This document shows, one piece after another, positions 9,030-16,116 of a stretch of 16,116 nt of DNA (the stretch's first letter is position 1; each line of letters starts with the position of its first letter). Below the pieces are notes generated by a model that had not been told where the DNA came from, did no database searches, and saw only the letters and a list, made by a program, of their open reading frames with translations. Source of the DNA: Hamiltosporidium magnivora (taxonomy: Eukaryota > Microsporidia > Dubosqiidae); NCBI GenBank assembly GCA_004325065.1, contig PITI01000243.1:1-16116 (forward strand), given 5' to 3'. The position numbers and the translations under genes were made by a program.

Positions 9030-10540
9030 TCAAAAAATGAAAATGTTAGAGAAAATCTAAAATTTTTGTTAGGTATTATTCAAAATACGATTCATGATAA
9101 ACAAAGCTGATAAGCATAAAAAAATCCCAAAAATTGTTCGCATTCTTTTAAAAATCTTTTATTTTTATAATGGTTTTCGATACAATAATCAAAACCAGGA
9201 TAATTGTTAATAATAATTATACCCAGTCTATCCAATTTATCTTTCTCTAAAATCACCCTCGAGAATTGAAATGTTTATTAAGATTTTGTAAATCAAAAAG
9301 AATAGCGATAGATTTTCACATATATAATGAAATACCAGACTAAATATACAAATGATTTTTAATCATATTCTTGACTATGAATATTATAAATTGCTATATT
9401 GTTTCTACTTATTTACTGTTTACATTATAATCATAAATATTTCCTCATGAAAAATGAGGAAGTGAATATGATATAATCTGTGCAACCATTTTTTGTTCAA
9501 TCCTAAAATAAAAATTTTCCTAAAATGTATAGATCGACATTACTTTCGTATTTTTTGAATAAAAAAGTTGAGAAAAAGTATAGTAACCGCACATAAAATA
9601 GCATGATATTTTTTACCTTTGTTATTAGTTTAACCAATTCAAAGATTTGCTATATTTTTTGTATTGAGTCAAGCCAAGAGGAAATGCTAATGATACAAAA
9701 ACGAAAATTATAAATATAATGCATAGAACAATATTGTACAAAAAATCAATATATTTGCTTCGCATATCTTCAACCAAGTTCTGATGTGTTCAACGAACAA
9801 CCATCAAGCTTTATAGGGCCTATTTGTGTTTAAATTTCTGTTTTTACAGGATTGACTTAAAATAGCGAAAAAAACTTAATTAAAAATGAGGATCAACAAA
9901 ATGGGGAAAACCATAAATATAAAGAACTCGGAGCAGATAAGAAATCGCAATGTAGGTAAAAAAAATATGTGTTTTTTTGTTTTGTGCACTGCAAAATAGT
10001 GAAAATATATTGACGATCAGAACGAACTGTCATTGAATCAAAAACTTCTAAATTTATAAATAAATCTTTGAATATATGTATTAAAAATATGGACTGTACA
10101 GAACCAAAAGCTTCATAGATATAACAAAAAGCGAATAGTTGTTGTTTTAAAGCAGCTACGGGCTTCTTATATAAATTCGGTCCCTTGGAAAGATCAGCGA
10201 TCAAAAAGAGCCTTTTTTATTCTGAAAAAATAAAAAATTTAATGAAAAAGAGTTAATCTAAGTGAAGCATTTATTTATTTGAATGCCGAAAAAATCTTTC
10301 ATAAGTATTTTGCCGGAATTATTTCTAAAATATTATATAGTTTTAATTATAGTCTATTTAAGTCCGAAAAATAATCGAATTAAATTGTTTTTTATTATCT
10401 TTATATATTCTGTATGTATTCGCTATTTTTTTGGCTTTTCTTCCTCTGTGATGGAATTTAGTCCACAATTATATTTTAGATTCGCCAATTATAAAGATCT
10501 ATAGAAATTTTGCTTTTACTCGCTGTATATCAGCTTGAAG
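9030..10540. other. AT-rich spacer without a convincing gene
   Basis: Only noise-level reading frames are present. A perfect 8-bp hairpin with a five-base loop lies at 9441-9461 (TTCCTCAT, GAAAA, ATGAGGAA). A minus-strand open frame at 10204-9893 begins at TTG, and a hydrophobic plus-strand frame of 73 codons lies at 10283-10504. Both are within the length expected by chance in this composition. Confidence 0.5.
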
Positions 10541-10610
10541 CGATCTTTTTTTTTTCCGAAAGATGAACTATGTACCAGCCAAAGATCGAATTCGTCTTTC
10601 GGAGGTACAT
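10541..10610. repeat. Three interleaved inverted repeats (possible structured RNA or element end)
   Basis: Within 70 bases there are three pairings. CGATCTTT (10541-10548) pairs with AAAGATCG (10581-10588). CCGAAAGATGAA (10556-10567) pairs with TTCGTCTTTCGG (10591-10602) with one G-T. ATGTACC (10570-10576) pairs with GGTACAT (10604-10610). The pairings are interleaved, so they are alternatives or form a pseudoknot. Ten T (10546-10555) lie inside the first arm. The segment is GC-richer than its flanks. No RNA family was recognised. Confidence 0.5.
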
Positions 10611-11141
10611 TATAATATTCTTACTACAAAATACTTGACAATTTCTACTAATATTAATAAGAAAAGCAAAAACAAGATGTATTCATCTGATTAATTAAAA
10701 CATATAACATACGATCTCTTTATCAAATATTCTTTATTTTCCTTTAGACCAGCTGTCAAGAAAAAAAACAATACAATGATAATTCAAACAAGCACAAAAT
10801 TTCTCCAATCGTGCGCATTTTGAAAGATGCTAGTGGATTAAAAAATAAAAAATACCAGAAATTAAATTCGGGGCGAAATTTTTTTCACAATGATATAAAC
10901 TGTTTTAAAGGTTGAAAAACCTATCAAAACCCTTTTTTTATTACATTTTTACATAGGTTATTTTAAGTAAATATACATAAAAACTGATACCTTTTGTGTA
11001 AACTATTATTTTTAAAAAAATTCAGCGACTGTAAATATATCTCTGTTGATCAAACTTATACTCTTGAAATAAAAATATTTTAATTAGAATGGCTTTAAAA
11101 CCAAAAAAATATTGCTTCACTCTAAATGATTTTTTCATGGG
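10611..11141. other. AT-rich spacer without a gene
   Basis: No reading frame, repeat or structure worth listing was seen on either strand between the inverted-repeat cluster and the broken frame upstream of the intact gene. Confidence 0.5.
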
Positions 11142-11429
11142 ATGCTTTTACGACTGAGATTTCATAAAGAAAGAATTGTAACAATGCGTTTTCCAAATCT
11201 GAGATTTCAGTCTTGTATGGTTGAACTCATTTAGTGGCCAGATTTCTCAGGTTATTTTTTACTTACATTGGCGCGTTTTCTACTACTTTGGGTTACTTAT
11301 ATATGTGAAACGATAAGTGAACAATATAACCCAGTTACATCAAAGGAATTGAAATCCAGATTACAGAATGAGCTGTATTTTGTCTACTACTTTTTTTTGG
11401 AAACATTAATATATTTAATTCATTATTAA
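11142..11429 (+). pseudogene. Broken 96-codon reading frame with one internal TAG, unidentified
   Basis: One plus-strand frame runs from ATG (11142) to TAA (11427-11429) with a single TAG at 11232-11234. The part before the TAG is basic (for example HKERIVTMRFPNLRFQS). The part after it combines a hydrophobic stretch (SGYFLLTLARFLLLW) with a polar segment (SEQYNPVTSKELKSRLQNE) and a hydrophobic end. The mixed composition and higher GC content differ from AT noise, which suggests a gene relic, possibly of a membrane protein. No homolog is recognised, and the length is not beyond chance. It stops about 110 bases before the intact secreted-protein gene on the same strand. Confidence 0.3.
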
Positions 11430-11483
11430 TTTAATCGATAAAAATAATTTATGCGGAGTTAACGTGTTTTAATTTACTTTTTT

Positions 11484-11536
11484 TAGATTAAATATTTTTT
11501 AATTAAATATAAAGTAGAAATATAGGATATCGACCC
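11484..11536 (+). promoter_or_regulatory. Putative promoter and CCC start-proximal motif of the intact secreted-protein gene
   Basis: An AT-only stretch with TTAAATATTTTTTAATTAAA-like blocks lies about 20-50 bases before the ATG, and the sequence GACCC (11532-11536) directly abuts it. A CCC-like motif just before the start codon, with very short leaders, is a described feature of microsporidian genes. It supports both the start choice and the taxonomic guess. Confidence 0.4.
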
Positions 11537-13084
11537 ATGAATGCTTGCATTGCATTAATTTTACATAATATTCTATGTCTAAGGGTCTCTGAGAGTCAGA
11601 ATACTGTGGAATCTGCTAATAAAATGATAAATCTGCTAAATGAAAGAATATATCGATTAGAATACCCGATTTCTGCAAATTCGGACGAAAATAAAAGTTT
11701 TAGTATTACAATTACAAACAATTTTCAAGACACTATAGAAGATATTTCAATTGCTATTCCTTTAGTCAAAATATTATTTCAAACGCATATAGACAGACTA
11801 AAAACCTTGTTCAAAAAGTGTTTGATATTATCTATTGAAAAGCAAATCAAATTCATCGATTGTTTAGGTGATGGAAATTTAAGAAATATAAAAATCATAT
11901 ACAGATCGCTATTTTTAATGTTTATCGATATATTCGTTGCAAGATTTATTGCTTTTTGGAACGTGCAAACATTTCTGAAAGAAAATGAGTTCACAGTATA
12001 TACAGAACTTTTATTAAACGAAGAATTTTCCAACCCAAGAATTTTAGAAAGACTTGATGCTATAAAAACGAGAGAAATAAACGAAAAGGAACTGGTTACA
12101 CATGAAGAAAAAATAAAAATAATTCTAGATAGTATTCATGATGAAGACTTTCTATCCTTTTTATGCGATGAAGTCACGATTGCCTTTAAAGGTGGTTTTG
12201 GCGCTTTAAATAAAATATTTCCTGAATTATCAATTTATGATTCAAATAAAAATAAAGAATTTTGGAGTGCTGTAATTGAAAATAATCAATTTGTAAAAGC
12301 CATTAAAAAAATATATTCATTAAACAATTGGAAATGCCCGAGCTATTATGATAGTGCGATTTCACAAACCCAAATCGAATATAAGAAGCAATATTATGAT
12401 AGTCTTGTTTTTATGATCTCCAATTTTGGCTTGGTTGACAAAACACCTGGCTCATATCAACCAAAAACATTTTCATGGATTATTGATTTTGATGATATAC
12501 ATACGCCTCTTATGATTATAGATGATCTAATGTGTGTTTTTCCCAAAAGATACCCTGAGTGTTTCAGGAATTCTATAAATTTTCTGTTTCTCAAACTTTC
12601 AAGTCGAAGTCTAAATTTAACATTCAAGTTAAATATAGAAGAATGGCTGACAGTGTTTATTAAACAACTTTGTTTAAAATTTGAAAGAGTAATGTTTTTT
12701 CATGTGTTAAAACAAAATTTTTCGGAAATTGAAAAAGAACGGCAAACACAGTTGAACGAAACATTCAAAGAAATTACAAATCTAACACCTTTTTGTGATG
12801 AAATCAAAACGTTTTTTGTGACGCTAAAGAACGAAATTAGATCCAAAACTTATGTTTGCTTCTATTTACACAGTGTTTGTGATTCTGTTTTTAGATTTAT
12901 ATTTACTAAATTTATTAATGAAAATGGATTTGATCATGAAATTTTACAGGAAGATGGTACCGATGCGATATCAATTATGCAAAAGAACATTTTGCTTTTC
13001 TTTTCATATTTTTTCAAATCAGCTTTGACAGAGTATTTTAAAACTGAAGGATTTATTAAAAAGAAAAGGATAATATGGGAATAA
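11537..13084 (+). CDS. Secreted-protein family member B, intact, unknown function (515 residues)
   Basis: This is the only long intact gene in the window. A probable signal peptide covers residues 1-18 (MNACIALILHNILCLRVS). The mature part has no further membrane segment and is rich in I, L, F, K and E, as expected of a helical secreted protein. Conserved blocks shared with the paralog at 4909-6472 are TNNFQDTIEDISIAIP (60-75), KAIKKIY around 254-260 followed by NNW, FSWIIDFDDIHTP (312-324), PFCDEIKTFF (418-427) and the end YFKTEGFIKKK with terminal WE. Residues 312-395 may be a diverged repeat of 54-150. In microsporidia, such lineage-specific secreted paralog families are often thought to act at the host interface; that role is inference here. 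No known family or catalytic motif was recognised. The stop is embedded in AATAA. Confidence 0.92.
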   Translation: MNACIALILHNILCLRVSESQNTVESANKMINLLNERIYRLEYPISANSDENKSFSITITNNFQDTIEDISIAIPLVKILFQTHIDRLKTLFKKCLILSIEKQIKFIDCLGDGNLRNIKIIYRSLFLMFIDIFVARFIAFWNVQTFLKENEFTVYTELLLNEEFSNPRILERLDAIKTREINEKELVTHEEKIKIILDSIHDEDFLSFLCDEVTIAFKGGFGALNKIFPELSIYDSNKNKEFWSAVIENNQFVKAIKKIYSLNNWKCPSYYDSAISQTQIEYKKQYYDSLVFMISNFGLVDKTPGSYQPKTFSWIIDFDDIHTPLMIIDDLMCVFPKRYPECFRNSINFLFLKLSSRSLNLTFKLNIEEWLTVFIKQLCLKFERVMFFHVLKQNFSEIEKERQTQLNETFKEITNLTPFCDEIKTFFVTLKNEIRSKTYVCFYLHSVCDSVFRFIFTKFINENGFDHEILQEDGTDAISIMQKNILLFFSYFFKSALTEYFKTEGFIKKKRIIWE

Positions 13085-13376
13085 TCGAATCATTGGTCTT
13101 TATGATAATGCAAATTTATTGGTAAATTTGATTAAAAGTACGTAGCTTCTAACGCTTTTTATATTTTAACTTTTTATTGCAAAGTAAAACATTTATAAAT
13201 AATTCAAAATACATCGTTAATCAATTATTTAATAGTTAAATTATATAATGATTGTCATGTTAAACATTTCTATTAATAAAAACAGCAATATTTTTTATTC
13301 GTTTTAAAAATATTTTTAGGACGATTCAATCAAGAAATAATATATTTTAATCGCTATTATATTTCAGTCTAAGCAC
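13085..13376. other. AT-rich spacer downstream of the intact gene
   Basis: No reading frame or repeat was seen. It ends where GC content rises abruptly at the inverted copy of the short dispersed repeat. Confidence 0.5.
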
Positions 13377-13592
13377 GGTTCATTTATCCCTGGCAGTACA
13401 AGCCGGTATAGGCCTTGGTCTTACTCAGTAATACCAACTATTCGTCTCTACTCCAAGTGGGTTTGTTTGCTTCTTCGAGTTTTGTGACAAGGTGGTTTTC
13501 AAGGGTGAGTTGTTAACCCTACATCCAACCTTATGTATCATTACCTTTTATTTGCTTCTTATAAGATGTAGAAAATACTCCAAGCCAATTTT
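13377..13592 (-). repeat. GC-rich short dispersed repeat, copy 2, inverted relative to copy 1
   Basis: Read on the minus strand, this starts with TTGGCTTGGAG (13589-13579), passes through TATAAGA, GTTAACAACTCACCC and AAACAAACCCACT, then GGTATTACTGAG, ACCGGCTTGTACTGCCAGGG and ATAAATGAACCG. Each block has a counterpart in the same order in copy 1 (8800-9029). The tail is reduced to ATAAATGAA. The copies are clearly diverged, so they are separate insertions rather than a recent duplication. No protein is encoded. Exact ends and target-site duplications could not be fixed by eye. Confidence 0.7.
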
Positions 13593-16116
13593 TCTCCCAG
13601 AATGATGGGAAAGTAAGATAGACTACAAGTGTTTATTTGAAAACCTTTAAAAGTTATGTTTGAATAAAAATCGATTTAAAAAATGATTTGAGTTCTAATG
13701 AGTATAGATTTTTTAGATCAAAAAATTCGAATTTATATTTTTTTTAAAACTATAGATTAAAAAATTAGGTATTTATTTAATTTAAATACTATAGTTTAGA
13801 AGTAAGAATTTAAGTGGGAGGCTTTAAAAAGTAAAAAGATAGAATTTTAAAAAAAAGATCCAAAAGAATAAAAATTATTTGGTTTGGTTATAATATCGAT
13901 ATATATGGTCTTCGGCTTATCTGGCTATCTATAAATACACCTATCTGTTGCGAAACAAAAATTGTTAAACACTAGTCTCTGTGCCCATAACGCATTATTT
14001 TTCGGCCTATTATCTTATTAGATATATAGAGTACCGGTACTATTAGAAATATGCATTCCGTTATTACTCGTAGATAAAAGCGACAAATATATGACTTCAC
14101 ATGTCAGATTACCTAAGCGGGAACCTAAGAATAGTCATAAAATGTTCTCCTTCCAGTAAAAAAGTCTTAAAGGTGTATTCTTAAAAAACCGATCTAAATT
14201 TCAAAGTACTAAAATATAAATTTACAAGCTTTCAAACAAAATATTAGAATATTGTGATTTTATCTAGAAATAGAAATATGGAGCAAAGTGTCAAAGTGGC
14301 ACAACCATTTTATCTTTGTCTAAATGAAAAAGCGATAAAGTTAAACTAATGCTAAATATGTTTGATATAAGTATTAGAATATAATCGTTGCAATCAAGGA
14401 ATAAAATCAGAAAAGAAAATTGCCTCAATAAAAAAACCTTTAAGGTAATTGGGTAAAGTATCAATTAGATATCATCGATCGTATGATCGGGCCTAAAAAA
14501 GTTCTCTGAAAACTGTTTCATTATAGAAGGCTGGATATATAATAAAGCAGTGCTTATTTCTTATGATTGAGAAAACAAAAAAATGCTTAAATAATATAAG
14601 AAAGAAAACCTAGATGATATTTTACGAGTAAAAATTTCTAAGACTCTCATGAGAAACCAAAAAAGAAAAAAAATTGTCCCCTTTAGAAAAAACTTTAAAG
14701 ATTAGAACCCGTGTCGTATTTAAATCTAAACGATAAAGAATTTGATAGAGTCATGTCTCAAGAAAAATAAGCCAATAAATATCAAGTAGAGAAAATTTTA
14801 ATCTATGAAATTCGAAAGTAAGTCAGTATATTTGAGCATATATCTCAAGTGTTTAAAATTTATTTCTCTCGTTTGTGTTTGGATTTTTTTGACCAATTGT
14901 ATGATATTTGAGACACAAATTGTAAGCCGTAGGTTTAAAATGAGAAGAACTATAAGAGCCTAATTATTATGATGGTTGTTTTATACAAAGGGTTTATACA
15001 CATGCCAATGCCTTTTTCTTTAATTTGAAAGTTTTTTCGGTATATCAATTCATTTTTTGACAAAAACGGCAGAAATAGCTATTTTTATGATTTTTTCATC
15101 ACAGACTTACGGGCTATAATAAAAACTTTTTTTCTAGTAAAAATCATGTGGCTATATAAAAAGTCAAAAAAATACTGTTTTACCTTTGGTTAAAGTATTT
15201 ATTCATAAAAAGCATACTATTCAGAGGCTATGACATCAGAGTAATATACTCTATATCACACCACTATTCATAAAATCTGTGAAAAGAAATGATTCAACTA
15301 AATATTAAATAAATAGTGTTTAAAAAAGACTTTGAGACAGAAAGAAGAGTAGAGCAGGAAATTACATGCTTGCTTCAAATTTACCTTCACTAAGTTTTAA
15401 AAAATTTGGTAAACGATTTACAAATTAATGTCTAAACGACATTTTCACCGAAAAAATACTATTCTAATATGATGAATTTAAAAAATAAATTATAGCGTGA
15501 ATTTAAATTTGGTTATGTTACTATATCAAACTCAAAAAATGATGGTTTAATTTGGCTAAATTATTCATCACTGATGAAATTTAGCAGAAAAATACGGCGA
15601 AGAGATAATTTTTTGTGTATGGTGCTTCTGTTTGGTAAAAAGCATTCGCAATCAATTTTAAAGTAGCAATATAAGGCTATACATACATCTATAGTTCTTA
15701 TTCTACGAAATAAAACTTACTTGAGTGTGATAATTAAGCTCTTTAGATTGCATAATTATATGTTAAAATCTATAGCAACCGAGAAAGAAATTTTCGGAGG
15801 GTTTAGCTTAAAATAGATAGATAGATGTAACATATAAATGACAAATATGAAGATACGGCTTCTTTTGGAGAAGATATGGTTTTTTAAAAAATTCGCAATA
15901 ATATAAGACAGCAGAGTAAATCATAAAAGAAGTAATTTGAAGAAGTAGAGAAAAGCTTGATATAAAAGCTAAAAGACAGTGTCACATCATTTAAAGTCAA
16001 AAAACTTGTTTTTCTTTGTTAATCAACATACAATATTCTAAATTTACTTTCTTAGAGGAATATAGAACTTTAAATTTCTAGTTTCTGTAAGTGAAATAAA
16101 ATTTACACATAAGACC
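13593..16116. other. A-rich region with unidentified coding-like scraps
   Basis: There is no gene here that I can support. The plus strand is A-rich to about 14850, and short stop-limited segments read like protein: KKENLDDILRVKISKTL with RNQKRKKIVPF (about 14602-14700), and DKEFDRVMSQEK*ANKYQVEKI (about 14732-14800). A further pair of roughly 50-codon open stretches lies at about 15497-15800, separated by one TAG. They may be relics of an old gene or element, but none matches a family I know. A 12-bp perfect palindrome AGTACCGGTACT lies at 14030-14041, and a short TAGA array near 15816. Confidence 0.35.

Noticed and set aside
9893..10204. Minus-strand 103-codon open frame
   Set aside because: It begins at TTG with no ATG until mid-frame. 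Given the stop frequency expected here, a frame of this length can arise by chance in a 16-kb window, and no homology was recognised.
10283..10504. Plus-strand 73-codon hydrophobic open frame starting with ATG
   Set aside because: It is composed almost wholly of F, I, L, Y, S and K, as random AT-rich DNA would give, and has no start context or family pattern.
14030..14041. 12-bp palindrome AGTACCGGTACT as an operator or recombination site
   Set aside because: It stands alone, with no gene or repeat around it, and no second copy was seen.
1..16116. CRISPR array, rRNA, telomeric repeats or a bacterial gene cluster
   Set aside because: No regularly spaced direct repeats, no conserved rRNA segments, no telomere-like tandem array and no ribosome-binding-site pattern were found.

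Overview
The window is very rich in A+T (roughly three quarters by eye), low in genes and apparently intron-free. It looks like a fragment of a eukaryotic genome, most plausibly a microsporidian with an expanded, repeat-laden genome. The pointers are short AT-only intergenic DNA, a C-rich triplet directly before one start codon, a paralogous family of secreted-looking proteins with no family I recognise, and decayed non-LTR retrotransposons of an R4/Dong-like type that I associate from memory with microsporidia and invertebrates. The taxonomic assignment is inference.

Layout. (1) 1 to about 3003, minus strand: a heavily decayed non-LTR retrotransposon. Its reverse transcriptase can still be read almost in one frame, with the catalytic boxes destroyed; its 3' end lies beyond the left edge. 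(2) 3004-4908: AT-only spacer. (3) 4909-6472, plus strand: a member of a secreted-protein family, split by a +1 frameshift at a run of seven A. (4) about 7010-8400, minus strand: a second, younger, 5'-truncated copy of the same retrotransposon family, carrying the zinc-knuckle and restriction-like endonuclease end. (5) 8800-9029: a GC-rich short dispersed repeat with a TGAA tail. (6) 9030-11536: mostly spacer, holding a nested set of inverted repeats (10541-10610) and a broken reading frame (11142-11429). (7) 11537-13084, plus strand: an intact 515-residue paralog of the gene in (3). (8) about 13377-13592: a second copy of the short repeat of (5), inverted. (9) 13593-16116: A-rich sequence with coding-like scraps that I cannot identify.

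Taken together, this is a subtelomere-like or accessory landscape: two same-strand paralogs of a predicted secreted family, separated and flanked by retrotransposon debris of at least two ages. The paralogs align without a gap over their first 100 or so residues and end in nearly the same motif, so they are a local duplication. One copy carries a single-base lesion, or a homopolymer sequencing error. No tRNA, rRNA, CRISPR array or bacterial-type operon was seen.
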